Shown: positions 23,627-36,155, counted from the stretch's first letter. The stretch: DNA of 64,000 nucleotides from Symbiodinium kawagutii (GCA_009767595.1 VSDK01010468.1:133342-197341), one strand, 5' to 3'. Made by a program: numbers and translations. The notes: generated by a model not told the origin, from the letters alone.

Positions 23627-23668
23627 GAGAAGGCCAAGCAAACCATCGACGCCTGGAAGGAGAGCGGT
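23627..23668 (+). CDS. RBM25: RBM25-like exon: end of RRM, helical linker
   Basis: gcatcag|G acceptor, phase 0, EKAKQTIDAWKESG, matching the A-K-[TA]-K-x-x-[LI]-D-x-W-K segment after the RBM25 RRM. GC donor (ggt|gcgagc). Confidence 0.85.
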
Positions 23669-25030
23669 GCGAGCCGGCGGTGCAGTGTGGTTGGGAGGGC
23701 CGAGACATTCCATGCCTATCCCCGGATAGATATGGGGGAGCCTTAAGGACAGGAGGCGCAGCCACGGGTTCATTTAATATAAATTAATATGATTTGATAT
23801 GGGTCAATGGAATAATTTAGAGGATCATTGTATTCTTGCTTGGGATGTCAAGGACTAATGTTCTTGATTCACAATGCTTAAGCACTTTTGGTTGATGATA
23901 ATTGTCAATAGTGCTTGATGCTCTTAATGCTCAATGTTCTTAGTTGATAGTGCTTAAATGTGTCAATTTGGATTGTTTGATTGTTACTAGGAGTCATGCT
24001 AATCTAATGCGGTGACCTAGAAATACAAATGTTCCCGGTGGCCCTTCGTTTACGGACACGGATTCATGAGTGAAAGTTGGGTGGATCACTGGATCGACAA
24101 GGAAATCCTGGCCGTAAGCATCATTTATAGAGGGTTCCTGTAGATTTTCCTGTATCAACCGATTCTCGGTGGATGATTTGCGAGCGTAACCAGGTGTAGA
24201 AGCAATCATTACTTGTAGCATGAAAAATCGCAACAGAACTGATAGAACTTACAATGTGCATATGTGTCCAAATGTGATGATAGCCGCAAGGTAGTGGTGG
24301 CCGGGCACCGACATGTCAAACTGTTGGGTGATTACATTTCCAGCTATCTCAGATCATAAATGCAAGTGATGACAGATGTTTTACATTCAATGGCTATTGA
24401 TACAGGTACATATGGCTGGTGGAATACGAAATACACAGCTGATCACAGCTGTATAATGGATGTATGAAAGATCTGAACCAGACATGAAACACTATGTGGA
24501 TACACATATTGACATATGTGACTATTTGTTTCTAGACACAGAACTGTAAGAAAAATACTCCAAACACGATCAACACATCATCCATGGTCATGATCATCAA
24601 TGCACTGGTCAGGTCTCAAAGTAACAGAGAATAGATATATCCCAAAATTGGGAGATGAACATCCCAACAGCTAGACTGGAAATGGCTCATTTTGGGCAGG
24701 TGAAACCAGGGGTGCAGGGGCCCTTGACCCACAGCCAGATAGTTCTAACAATGATTACCAATATTTATCAATGATGATCATGAATAATGATCACTAGCAC
24801 TAGTTGATTACTAGGCTTGACTAGTTATGATCATCACTATTCATAGCTGCTATTGAGTACAATACTAGTTATGATCATGAGTATGGGTTCATAACTAGTT
24901 ATGGGTTCATAACTATATCATCATTATTCGGCTGGTTTCCCACTGGTTCATTGGTCAGATCACAACTGCTCGACGGGTCGTTCGACCGAGCGAAATGGAC
25001 CTCCCGGACCGGACGACCCTCTGCCGCGAG

Positions 25031-25090
25031 GAGACTCGACGGCAGGAAATCCAGAAGAGCAAATCTCTGGAGGAACGGCTGATGGAGGAA
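25031..25090 (+). CDS. RBM25: RBM25-like exon: helical region
   Basis: ccgcgag|G acceptor, ETRRQEIQKSKSLEERLMEE, 20 codons, GC donor (gaa|gcatag). It corresponds to the E-E-T-[KR]-R-[RQ] segment following the RRM in the family. The same frame is open upstream to about 24960, so an earlier acceptor is possible. Confidence 0.82.
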
Positions 25091-25936
25091 GCATAGGGTT
25101 GTTTGGGTGGTGGTTAACGATGATGGTTTAGTTGTGATGGTTTCGGAATGATGGTTTAGGAATGATGGTTCAATAATGATGGTTGAGAATGGTTGCGAAT
25201 GATTCAGAATGGTTGATAACGAGAAGATTGAACGATGCTGAGGATAGATCGTTGAAAGATATGGGCTTGGGTCAATACCAACCAACAAATGGGTAGATGG
25301 ACATTTCTCAAAAGCAAACCCGGTTGGTTATTAAGCAGGATGAAGCACCATTTTCACCATAGCGAACCGTCAGTGAAAGTGAATGTGTCCATGAGTGGTA
25401 CCCCATATGATTGACTAGTAATAGTTCAAAAGTAGGTGTAATGTCTTATCCCGCATAATTACGATCTTGGAGTAGTATATATATCTATCCCATGAGCCAT
25501 TATAAAACATTAGTAATCGGATGTTGCAGCGTTCTCAACCGGTATTCACCGTTTCGAACCCCGACTAACCATCATGGTTCCAATTTCAAACTGTTATGAA
25601 TCATATATCAATATCAATTATGCATCATGTTTGACCATGATTTACGGATATAAAGAGGGTGATTGACCATCATTAAACCATGATTAACACCTATGAACCC
25701 CTATTTCCATTAACTAGGTCAATGATGGTTATCAACCTGCATTAACCATCATCATTAATTATCAGTAACCACCTAACCATCATTATCAACCATCATCAAC
25801 CATCATTAACCATCATTAACACCATCACTTATACCAATCATCACCCACTTGTTGACCCATCATCCACCCTTGCCACCCACCGTTAGTTGACCACGTGACG
25901 CCCCGGCCACGTTGCGCTCGCACGTTGCGGCGCGAG

Positions 25937-26008
25937 GCCAAGCTCTCAGACAGCGAGCTGTCGGAGGCGCTGCACAAAGAGAGCGAGGTGCGGCGAAGTG
26001 AACGGAGG
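25937..26008 (+). CDS. RBM25: RBM25-like exon: charged helix
   Basis: cgcgag|G acceptor, AKLSDSELSEALHKESE…RRSERR, 24 codons in phase 0, GC donor (agg|gctggg). A GT donor after 25987 is an alternative. Confidence 0.75.
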
Positions 26009-27243
26009 GCTGGGGGGTGAGTTGGCCATGGTGAATGGTTAATGGTTAATATATGGTTGGTATAATGGTTATATGATGGTTAATATGTGGTTAATGATGG
26101 TTGATATATGGTTAATGGTTAGTGGTTAATGGCTAATGGTTCATGAGTTAAGTTAATGGTTGCTAGAATGGTTAATATATGGTTGGGGTATAATGGTTAA
26201 TATGTGGTTAGCATGTGGTTATATGATGGGTCGTGAGTTAACTCAATGATCAAAAATGGTTATATAATGGTTGGTATAATGGTTATATGATGGTTGGTAT
26301 AATGGTTAATAATGGGTTAATTTTGGTTATCAAAAACCATCAATAACCTTGATAACGATGAATAAGTCAATTTGCCTCAGTTTAATAGCTCATGGTGGTT
26401 AATGAGTTAACTAAATGATCAATAATAGTTATATGATGAGCTGGTTAATCAATTTGATGGTGGTTAATAATGGCTGATAGCCTTAATATCCATGATTTGA
26501 TAACCATGATGGTGGATGATAATGGTTAACCATAATGGTGATTGGTTATTGATAGCCATTGGTTGGGTGAACTGTTAGTAATAGTTAATGATTGTTTATA
26601 ATGGTTAGTGATGGTGATCAATAAGCTTAACAAACATGATTTAATTTGAGAATGAGGAGCCAACACATGGGTATATGCCAAGCCATGAGGTAACCAACAG
26701 ATCCACCAAACGATGATCATTTATTAGGAAACCATTGGTTTTGGGGGTGCCACAGTTTTGGCACATACCCCAATGATGGTTCATGGTTATTGGGTTCATG
26801 GTCAATAGTGATTATTGACAGCCATTAATTAGTGGTTGTTACTGGCCGTTAGTAGTTACTGATCTGTAAATAATTGGTTAGGAACTGGTGAATGATTGCT
26901 TAACGATTGGTTTGCAATGGTTAATGATAGTGAGTGGTTGGTTATGATGGTGAATGATTCATTACCAATCATTCTAATTAGTTACTAGTGGCAATATGCT
27001 TAGTAATGACTACGAATCATCAGGTGATTATGATGCCCATTCAATGTGCTTCGTAATGATCAATGATTGTCAATGATGCCCACTGAATCCCATTGATCAA
27101 TGATGGCTGATAAATGATGGACGCCCAGTTCCCGATCCAGCGATGTTTCACATGGATTTCGGGTGATCTCAAATGGCCGGCGAACGATTCGATGGTACCA
27201 ATCAAGGGTGGGCCATGGAAGGGGCGAATCAAGAATCACATTT

Positions 27244-27315
27244 GGTAGTTTCTCAATATAGGGGACCCTTAAAGATGGATGGTTTATTACTTTAACTGAC
27301 TATTATTGGGTGATT
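27244..27315. mobile_element. family A element, degenerate
   Basis: Left end gtagtttctcaatatagggga is clear; the right end is lost. Confidence 0.5.
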
Positions 27316-27454
27316 TTGGATTGTTTCTATAAACCTCTCATTGGCTACAGCGCTGGAAACCACATGTGGATCCTACTTGAGCCACGTCATTTGAAAGCCA
27401 AAGCTGACGCGGTTTCTCAGCATGCCACCCTCTGCGGGACTTCAGCATGCCCAG

Positions 27455-27511
27455 TCCGTGGCGAAATCTATCGCAACCTTGCTCGAGACAAAGAACAAAG
27501 ATTTCCCAGAG
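27455..27511 (+). CDS. RBM25: candidate RBM25-like exon: helix
   Basis: SVAKSIATLLETKNKDFPE, 19 codons in phase 0, GC donor (gag|gcttgg). The acceptor atgcccag is followed by T rather than G. Other frames of this island are also open, so it is less certain than its neighbours. Confidence 0.5.
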
Positions 27512-27892
27512 GCTTGGTGACAGGGATGGTGCTTTGAAGGTTTCCAACAAATGATTTGGTTATATAATGATTGGGGATCATAGTGATTAATAGGGGATTA
27601 TAAGAATTCATAGGGTATTATAATGATTAATTACTGTATTAAAGAATGGGTCAGCAATGGATCATCCCCCATCTCTTTGGTTTCCACTGCTGGGATTTTT
27701 CGATGATCACTCGTTGATTTTTAGACGCGCGTACGTGGGTCACCGCACCAGCGGGCCAGCCTACCGTAGTGGGCGTAGTGATCGTGATCCCTCAAAGCCC
27801 TCAGCTGGGATGATGGTCATCACCCACGGGTAGAACTGAAGCTCTAAACAAGTGGGGCAAATTCAACAAGTTAGAGGTGTTTAAGTGTTTGA

Positions 27893-27909
27893 ACTGTTGT
27901 TGCTGCTGT

Positions 27910-27947
<38 letters not shown>

Positions 27948-27949
27948 TG
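27893..27949. repeat. GTT/GCT trinucleotide repeat
   Basis: Mixed ttg/ctg triplets; appears as poly-Gln on the minus strand, not coding. Confidence 0.9.
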
Positions 27950-28454
27950 ATTCAATCAGGTTGTTTTTAATCAGTTGCCTCAATATCAACTGAACCTCAT
28001 CAAGTGGTAGCTTGTTGATTAGTGGTGGAATTCACAGGAGCTATGGAGATGGACCCTAAATACTTGAGCCTAAATGCTTGAGCCAAATGAACTGCAGTTG
28101 TTCAATTTTGAATCACCTCAATGATTACTGAATGATTACCTGAATGAATCAGTTCTTAAGAAGTTGTAGAAACGATATGTTGCAGGTTGATGCCAATGAG
28201 AAACACCCCACACCTGACGGGCGAATGACGCTGATGGATAGACACACCGGGCAGCGAATGGTTGGGGTAGCCATGGGTTGATTTGCGGATGGCTTGGATT
28301 CTGCATGCCTGTGGCGTGATCACCATCCATGATACTTTGATATTGCTGACCCTTGTAGATATGCCATTGCGTGGCCGAAGACCATCTAAAGTGGCAGGCT
28401 ATGACTTGTCGCTCCTGCACCTGCGTGATGCACATCCACATGCGCATCTTGCAG

Positions 28455-28490
28455 GTGAAGGACGGAAGTGAAGACCAGAAAACCAAAGAG
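28455..28490 (+). CDS. RBM25: RBM25-like exon
   Basis: tcttgcag|G acceptor, VKDGSEDQKTKE, 12 codons, strong GT donor (gag|gtgagc). Phase 0 at both ends. Confidence 0.7.
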
Positions 28491-28971
28491 GTGAGCTTGC
28501 AACTGGGGGCCGCCACGGTCGGCCAAGGATGGCTCAAAGGATGGCTGTGGCGATGGTCACTCCTGTAAGCAAACAGTTCGCAATGGAAAATCACCATTGT
28601 TTTAGGGAAACGCGGGGAAATCAGCAATATTAGATCACCAGAGAGGAGTCATGATTGATTCAGATGGCATTTTGACAATGGTTATCGATGGTGAATGTTG
28701 CGATAACGATTAGTCATGGTTAATCAATGATGGTGACTAAACATGAGTAAAAACCAAATGAAGTTGTAGATGGCACCCAGAAATCTGCTGTAGGAGATCC
28801 AAACCCGGCAGGTAGTGTAGGGTGAGAGACCAGGAAATCAGCTGTGCAAGGCTGTGCAGCACGATGCAACCATCACTCGTTGTTGACCCATTAATTGATT
28901 ATGCATATCAGAAACCAAGATGAACTTGGGGCCTGAACCACGTCTGTATGTCACAGAACAGCCTGAACGAG

Positions 28972-28989
28972 GTCATGAAGGAATACCAT
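28972..28989 (+). CDS. RBM25: candidate 6-codon exon
   Basis: AG|G acceptor (gaacgag), VMKEYH, GT donor (cat|gtccag), phase 0. An upstream acceptor (cacag) would add NSLNE. Compatible with the chain but too short to prove. Confidence 0.35.
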
Positions 28990-29642
28990 GTCCAGTCCGC
29001 ACACCAGTAGCACCTTTATTTTATTTGATCATGATCAACTGGAAGGTTTGGCTAGAAGCTCGATATATGTATATATATATATATATACATCCAATGATGT
29101 TTCGATAAAGAAGCTGGATGACTCCTATTATCAGACATCACCACATATCCGATGGATTAATCTGGGAGAAAGGAAGTGTTTGTTCATTTGTTATAAAACG
29201 TACAATCCAGCGTCGATACAATCGTCCACCTCTTGAAATCCAGGAGCGAAACGGGATTGGAATTCCTACGAAGGCTCATGGGATTATGGAATACAGACGT
29301 ACGAATAGGAATATTATGGGAATACCAGTATCATGGAATTTTATCATCAGGGTCAGTACCAAGCACCTCTAGTAAAGGAACTCTCCAACAAAGGCGGAAA
29401 TTCGGATCACTCGCGTAAATGCAGCATATCCAAAATTCTCCCCCCGTTCCATGGTGACTCTATGGCGGAGGCGCTGTAGCTACTACTGCCCATCAATGGT
29501 AGAGTTTAGATTGGCAAAGCTTGGGTCCCTATACTCCCCAGTCATAAGTTGCTTAATGACCCAAGTCACTATGCTCAGTAGTTGCCCTAGTCATGACCTA
29601 AGTCCACTGGTATCGCAACTTGTAAGATGAGCTCGGCCCCAG

Positions 29643-29678
29643 GAGGAGGAACGAGCTGCCAAAGAAGCTTTGGAGAAG
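29643..29678 (+). CDS. RBM25: RBM25-like exon: E/K/R-rich helix
   Basis: ggccccag|G acceptor, EEERAAKEALEK, 12 codons, GC donor (aag|gctggc). It opens the long charged helical middle of the protein. Confidence 0.75.
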
Positions 29679-29950
29679 GCTGGCGGCGAAGTTCAGCGCT
29701 TGGCTCTTTCAAGTTTGTCAGATCACTGTTGGTGAAAAACGGCTGATTTTAGAAGCGCAAAAATCACCAGGGTGATTGACACATAGTGAATTGATGTTTT
29801 GTAAGTAATCATCCCAACTGGTTTCATGCAAAGAGCGATTCTGAGCTCGCTGTATGGGTGAATTGCAACATCTTCCCAGCGATCTGGAAGCTTCCCACTG
29901 GGCATTCCCTTGAAGTGGCACCGTGGGATGCAAGACTCACGACGAGCCAG

Positions 29951-29980
29951 GAAAAGCAAAACAAAGAAGCAGCCGAGAAG
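29951..29980 (+). CDS. RBM25: RBM25-like exon: E/K/R-rich helix
   Basis: cgagccag|G acceptor, EKQNKEAAEK, 10 codons in phase 0. The likely donor is GA (aag|gactgt), as no GT or GC fits. Confidence 0.65.
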
Positions 29981-30548
29981 GACTGTCCCACACAACATTG
30001 TCCCCAACATGTTCATGGGTCCATGGAGGTGGTTGTAGGATGGCGGGGACATCAATTAATAGTGTCTGGAGAGAGTCTCAAGCCTTCCGTAAACGATCCC
30101 CTGGAGCAGCATCAATCATGAACAATCACAATGTTCGGGAGCTGAAATCGCCAATTTTGGCGAGGTTCACATAGCTGAACTATCTATAGATGGTGGAACA
30201 TGTGGATGTTCAGCTGGATTTTCTTGGCGTCAAGGTTGGTTTAAGCGCGAGTCTTGAGCTTGTGAAGACCTTGCCAGCTTGGGTTAGCGGTTGAGAATCC
30301 CTCGTCCACCCTTTTCACAGCGAGGTTCTTCAAGGTGTGTCCCGAGTGGCTGGGTAGACTTGAGGGGTAGTCATTTACCCAGAAGGAGTTAGCAGACTTG
30401 GGTGTCGTTCAAGTCATGGTGAGTCGCAGACCGCGAAGCCTTAGTAAATTCACTCGCCATCAGGATTTCAGTCTGGGAGAAGCGTGGGGCATTCTAGTGC
30501 TTTCGGTGAGGAAAAGTGATGTTCAAGCCCCAAGATCATTGCTCCAAG

Positions 30549-30605
30549 GATGAAAAGGAGAAGGAAAAGGAAAGGGAGAAGGAGAAGAAAGAGAGAGAAG
30601 AACGA
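30549..30605 (+). CDS. RBM25: RBM25-like exon: K/E/R repeat region
   Basis: gctccaag|G acceptor, DEKEKEKEREKEKKEREER, 19 codons, GT donor (cga|gtctgg). This is the hallmark Glu/Lys/Arg-repeat composition of the RBM25 middle region. Confidence 0.85.
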
Positions 30606-30904
30606 GTCTGGCTCTCAGATGGACTGCGTTAAAGACAGGAGATTCGGAAAGAAACCAGTTGCATCACGGCCCAACGGGCCGAACTCACAAAGGAAGTTCC
30701 CAAACAACGAAGTGCAGCTATACATGGTTAATTCATGTTGATTCTTACAATGTCAGATACTCACTGGCTACATGAACAGTTAGCAGTAGCCGGTTCCTTG
30801 CCTCCTCCATCAATGCTTCGGAGTCCAGGACCTCTTAAGGCAGCCCGGTGCACATAGGTCGCCATGGATGGCCATGGCCATGGCCTGCTGAGGATAGATC
30901 GGAG

Positions 30905-30940
30905 GCTGAGAGGAAAAGGAAGCGGGATGAAGAACGAGAG
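30905..30940 (+). CDS. RBM25: RBM25-like exon: K/E/R-rich helix
   Basis: atcggag|G acceptor, AERKRKRDEERE, 12 codons, GC donor (gag|gcgcgg). Confidence 0.8.
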
Positions 30941-30995
30941 GCGCGGCCCAGATGGTCTTCTACCCCCCTGCAATGTGAATTTCCAATTGACGCAT

Positions 30996-31092
30996 GGTGG
31001 TCTCTCAAACTAGGCAACCCTCCAAGTTTTGCTTGGTTTAAAAGGAAGAATGAGTAAACTCTGGCATGATAACTGGGGGTGCCTCTACTTGT
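30996..31092. mobile_element. family A element
   Basis: ggtggtctctcaaactaggc on the left; gggggtgcctctacttg on the right is decayed. Confidence 0.55.
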
Positions 31093-31607
31093 GTAGCTGC
31101 TGGATGGTTGGTTGGGGATGGGTCGGCTGGGGATCTTTTTGGAGCTTACAAGAAATGAGAGGGTTGGATATTCAGCAAAAATTGCACTTATCCAGGCTGT
31201 TCATGTTCCTTTTCTTTGTCAAGGTTTTTGAGTTCACTTGTGTTTTTTTGCGACGAGTTGCTGATTGGACGCTTGGGAATAGCTGCTGCCCTTGACATGA
31301 GATCCTTAATTAATTGTATTCCCTTTGCAATCACTCGAATGCTCACTGGTGAACGAATGATGAATCAATGATTCAAAGTGGTTGTGGAACATAACCATGG
31401 TTCCAAACCCAATAAAGCAGCTGAAGTAACACCGAAAAAGCATCTATAGCCATGGTTAGTTGTAGGCAGCTAACCATGTTTATATCCCAGTAATTAAGTT
31501 ATTAGCCATGGTTATAGCAAGTAACTTACTGGGATATAGCCACGGTTAGTTGCCAGCTACAGCCATGGTTAGCACCCACCACTCGGTGGCTGACCACATC
31601 GTTTCAG

Positions 31608-31676
31608 GAGCGAGAAAAGGCGGTCTCTCGCCATTACCGCGCCAGCCGAAGAGAACGGGACCGTGACATGTCTCGT
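31608..31676 (+). CDS. RBM25: RBM25-like exon: Arg-rich helix
   Basis: cgtttcag|G acceptor, EREKAVSRHYRASRRERDR then DMSR, 23 codons, GT donor (cgt|gtcgtg). RERDRD-type Arg/Asp repeats fit the family. Confidence 0.82.
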
Positions 31677-31781
31677 GTCGTGTCGCTGCTGGGGCTTAGG
31701 ATTGCTTAGTAATGGTTGTGGTTCATAAAGGTTGATGGTTAACAATCAGAAGAAGAGTGGTTAACAATCACAGTTGGTATT

Positions 31782-31880
31782 GCCAGTGGTTTGATTGACA
31801 TTTTGCGTTTTTCCTAGCAAATGATTAACAAATGGTGGGTTGACTGATATTGTTCATAGGGGTTGAAACCACCGACCAGT
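31782..31880. mobile_element. family B element
   Basis: ccagtggtttgattgacattt … ggttgaaaccaccgaccag; interior aacaaatggtgggttgactg matches other copies. Confidence 0.82.
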
Positions 31881-32021
31881 ATATAGTTGGTATTGCCTAG
31901 AAATTGTTGTAGCTAAAATTACGCGCAGACGCCGTGGTTTGCCCAGAGGGCTAACCACGGCTGTTCCTATCAACTGAACATTGCTCGAAGAATCAGTGAG
32001 CAACACTGGCTATACGCAGTG

Positions 32022-32129
32022 ATTTAGGGTTTAGGGTTTTAGGATTTAGCTTTTGGGGTTAAGGGTTTTAGGGTTTAGGGTTTACGGTTTTAGGATTTTA
32101 GGGTTTTAGGGTTTAGGGTTTAAGGTTTC
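32022..32129 (+). repeat. degenerate interstitial telomere-like TTTAGGG tract
   Basis: About 108 bp of tttaggg and ttttaggg units with several point variants (ggattta, ttacgg, ttaagg). It lies within an intron, so it is not a chromosome end. Confidence 0.88.
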
Positions 32130-32854
32130 TTGATTCTCAGAGTTTCAAAACAACGGGCCTGCGCAGGGTTTTGAACAGTTGACAAGACCAATTTCTGGGC
32201 AGGTCTTGTGCATCCGGGCAAACCATGGAGTCTTGCGGTAAATTAGTTTATATAGCTTAATTCCTAGTGGTTAGCAATGAGAAGAAGAGTGGTTAACAAC
32301 GGTTTGACAAATTATAAGTTCATCATGCTCAATGATGGTTTGGGAACAAACTGCAAGGGAGGGTTAGAGCCCTGCGACTTCGCAGGAAACTTTTTGTCCC
32401 CAGCAGGTATGGTACTGGTAGAGCATCAATCAATTGCTTGGCCGAAGATCGAATGGGCCGAGATGTTCTCAACAGCTTCAAGTTCTGTGTGGTCAGCAGT
32501 CGACATGCTTGCTGGGGACCCTTTGGTGATACCACCATCATCACTAATGAAAACCATTTGTCCAGCATCAAGAAACATCAGGCCTGCACACGGAAACGTC
32601 AGCGCTCACCCGTGTAGCCTCCCACCCTCATTTTTTGTCCTAAGCCATACGAACACTGGAAAAGAAGGAGAATCATGGCCCCCCCAAACTGGCAGTTTCC
32701 CTGCGAATGACAATCATTCGTGGTTGGTTACGAGGTACCACCATGGACAAATCCATTTCTTGTCGAAAAAAATACACGTCCAACCAGCTACCGATGATCC
32801 CATGCTGGTCTCCTCATCGTTTCTCCAGCTGGTTGAGGGGTACCGCCACACCAG

Positions 32855-32899
32855 GACCGCGAAAATCGGGTCAGAGATCGCGAACGCGATATCGAGAAG
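32855..32899 (+). CDS. RBM25: RBM25-like exon: R/D/E-rich helix
   Basis: cacaccag|G acceptor, DRENRVRDRERDIEK, 15 codons in phase 0, GC donor (aag|gccgac). Confidence 0.82.
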
Positions 32900-33719
32900 G
32901 CCGACGTTGCTGTAGCTCGTAGAGATAAAGCTTGCAGGATGCAGCTGGTTTTTTGGGGACGGGGACTTGGCTGTACTCCGGGACAGTGCACGTTTGTACC
33001 CGGTAAATGAAACAGTTTCATGGAAAGCGCATGGAACCCTATGTGATTAGAATTCGAGAGACGAATTCTTCATGTTCTTCGGGAAAAAGACGATTAGCAC
33101 TAGCGCAATGGCACTGGGTCGACAGTTGAATTTGAGCTAATCATGAACCGCGGCTCTGTTGTTCCAAGAAGTTGTTCCAGCGTGGATGTCTTTTGACCTT
33201 TGTGAGAATGCTGCAGAGTCAAACTGTTCTCGGTGATCGAATAGGTGATTAGCCCAATCAGCTAGATGGTAATGGTACCCAAGACATAGTTTGCGATGGA
33301 AAATCGATATGAGAATACTCAACAAAAGTGCACTAGCAAAGCATTTGCTGGCCTTCCAATAGGATGCCGAAAAAAAATGCTTGAAACTGGGCATGTAAGG
33401 CCTCCAAGCTACCTGGTCAAAAGTGTCAGCAACTGCTACGGCTTAAGACCTGGCCATTGGGGTGTTTTTCTTACAAAGCTTGGCTTATGAGTAGCTACTG
33501 GTACATGTAGCTACCAAGTGTTGCAGCTATCAGGACCATGAACGGTTGATGTTGGTTTAGTAAGCGGCTTACATGAGACATCGTCAAAACCTCATACTAT
33601 GTTACAAACAAGGTTGATTCATCCAAAACCTAGTGATCATGTGGTAACTACACTAATTATATCAGGTTATTACAAGGGCCCCATCTAATGATGCGAGTTA
33701 TGATGGGTACTTGTGATAT

Positions 33720-33829
33720 GGTGTCTTCTCAAAATAGGGGTACCCCCAAATCATCCAGGGTCATCCACTGTCCACCATTTGTAGTGATGAACCATCCATT
33801 TTTGGGGTCCCCCATTTCAAAAAACCATC
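33720..33829. mobile_element. family A element
   Basis: cttctcaaaataggggtacc … ttggggtcccccatttcaaa, with a well-preserved 5' half including caaatcatcc. Confidence 0.75.
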
Positions 33830-33904
33830 GAACCACCATATTGAAATGGGCAATGGCACCCGTTACGCCCAGCAACCTGCTGGGAATAGCCGGACGCGGG
33901 CCAG

Positions 33905-33943
33905 GAATACAGCTATCGACTACGTGAGTTTGAACGTAGTGAG
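33905..33943 (+). CDS. RBM25: RBM25-like exon: Y-x-x-R-L helix
   Basis: gggccag|G acceptor, EYSYRLREFERSE. It resembles the conserved Y-x-E-R-L-[KR]-x-[WF]-E-x-R-E helix of RBM25. Phase continuity needs a GA donor (gag|gacctg). A perfect-looking GTGAGT at 33924 lies inside this exon and would break both homology and phase. Confidence 0.72.
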
Positions 33944-34089
33944 GACCTGTCGGGAACCTGCCGGAGATGGTCCAGGGATGCCCAGCTCATTTCGTGGTCG
34001 GCAAGACATGTCATTGAAACATGTGTTATCATTGGGGTTATAACCATTACTAATAGGGGATAATAAACAAGAATAGTGGTTAAACAACT

Positions 34090-34191
34090 ACTGGTTGGTG
34101 ATTTCAAACATTTGTTATTTTCCCACATTGTAAGTATTAACAAATGGTTGGTTGACGAATATTGTTCAAAGGGGTTGATTCCACAAACCTG
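34090..34191. mobile_element. family B element
   Basis: actggttggtgatttcaaac … ggggttgattccacaaacc. Confidence 0.78.
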
Positions 34192-34906
34192 TTTGGTGTG
34201 TGTGTGTGTGTGCAATCTTGTATGTGTTGAGCAGATACCATATGAAGTGTACTCAACACATCAAAAGTTTAAAACAGAAACGAAAAATGACATTGTAGGT
34301 CAAATGTAATCAAATATATTGCATGCTGTTGGTGTGCGCGGTGATGTAACATTGTTGCTGCTAGCCTTGCAAATGGCTTTCGGGTAAGTCCATGGCTTTC
34401 ACCACAAACAGCTGCGTATTCAATGCACATTCCAAGATCAACCATTTCTAATCATGAAGAAGATCACCTACTTTAGCGTATTTAGACGTCTTTAGGATTT
34501 AGGCTACCAGTATAAGTATATTCGATGTCCACACATCTCATGCTTTTTGTTTTCGTGACATTATACATTTGATATGTGCCGAAATCAGCATGTCTCCCCT
34601 TGTCGATGATGGTTACACGCTAGATCCCCAAGACATGATTGCAATTTAGTACATCACTTGGGAACCACCAGCCGATCGTCACCCTTGCAGAATCAATTCC
34701 CTCGATGTATCCAATCAGTGGCAAATCACCACTGCCTCATCTTTAGCTCCCAACCATCATCAGTGAGTCAATCATCAGTTTACCAGACTCACCAGCACCT
34801 AATCAATTTCATAGCATTCTTATGCATGTCTCAACCGTCCTCAAGAGCTTCAGAGTTCGACGACCAACACCGGTTCCATGGCTCCACCATCTTCGCCGCG
34901 GCGAAG

Positions 34907-34950
34907 GATAAGCGGATCCGAAACCTGAAGCAAGACCTTAGAGACCTGGA
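34907..34950 (+). CDS. RBM25: RBM25-like exon: charged helix
   Basis: ggcgaag|G acceptor, DKRIRNLKQDLRDLE (last codon split), GT donor (gtgcct) in phase 2. The frame is open upstream to an acceptor at 34853 that would add an in-frame 53-base extension. Confidence 0.75.
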
Positions 34951-35799
34951 GTGCCTGGGCATAAGGGTTGTGAACCTCGGCTTCCTATAGGGGTGGATGG
35001 TTGGTACACATGGGACTTCCTCAGGCTTATAGCAACAGGGGTGAATGATAGTGCTGGTTGCTGGTGGATGGTTGGTGGGGATAGTGATGGTTGCTGGTGG
35101 ATGGTTCACAATCAGTGTCAATTCTTCATCATTAATTAATGGTGATACTGGCGGGTAGGAATGGTGAATTCTGACTTTAATAGGTATGAACTAGCACAAA
35201 CCTGGCTGACCTATGGCTTGCACCGGCATGGCTTTGAAGAACATCAGTAGTGCCAATTAGTGGCTGCGGTGTGTCCAAGGGCTGTCAGACATGCTCATAG
35301 GAGGTAACATTTGGTCCATGAATAGGATTTTCATTGACAATTTGGAAGTTTCAACTAGGTTTAACATCGCGATCTATGCTTGAATTTGGAAGTTTGCTAA
35401 TGAGGTTTGTGTTTATTCACAGATAAATAATCAGCTTGATGACCATTGTGGTCATTATCCAGCAGGGGTCATCAACGAGCTAGTTCTGAGTCATCAATGA
35501 TAAGCATGACTATTCATCTAAACATTCATCAACCTATTAGGCACGGCTTTTCATCAACTAAGGTCTATTCAGAGATATTCAACTAGCTAGTTATGGGTAA
35601 GTTTATTCATGCTGGTCAGTTTGCTATACTTCTGCATCTACCTATGGGAACTACGGTTTATTCATCCGTACTGGTTATAGTCATACTTTATTCAGCTTGA
35701 CTATAGAATCAGCATGGTCGCTATGCCCGGTTGACTTACGCGTTACCAGAATATCTTTTATAAATTGGTATAATCATAATCAACGATTTATCACTGCTA

Positions 35800-35854
35800 T
35801 TTGGTTGGTTGATTGACAGGCAATGTTTTCGATGGTACACAACCACCAACAAGT
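35800..35854. mobile_element. family B element, short form
   Basis: tttggttggttgattgacag … acacaaccaccaac; interior mostly deleted. Confidence 0.5.
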
Positions 35855-36071
35855 ATGTTGAATCAAACTATTCAGTGACAATCCATAATGTCATAATAGT
35901 TATGTTGAATTAAACAACGGTATTGAATCGAAGATGATTGTCAAATGGTATGTTACTTTCTTGTAAAATCCCTTTGTTGTCCCTACTAACCTTGGCTTTA
36001 ATGTTTATTACAAAGCTATTGCACAGGTTGATAACCTTAGCTATCAATAAACCCAGTGTGTTGTCAAATTG

Positions 36072-36155
36072 GGGTTTCTCAAAACCCCCAGTTATCATCC
36101 AATACTAACCACTTAAAGTAATCAAGCAACCATCTTTAGGAGTGCTTGAGAAACT
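36072..36155. mobile_element. family A element
   Basis: ggtttctcaaaacccccag … ggagtgcttgagaaac; a shorter, diverged copy. Confidence 0.6.

Noticed and set aside
32022-32129. Chromosome end
   Set aside because: The tract is short, degenerate and lies inside an intron with exons continuing on both sides.
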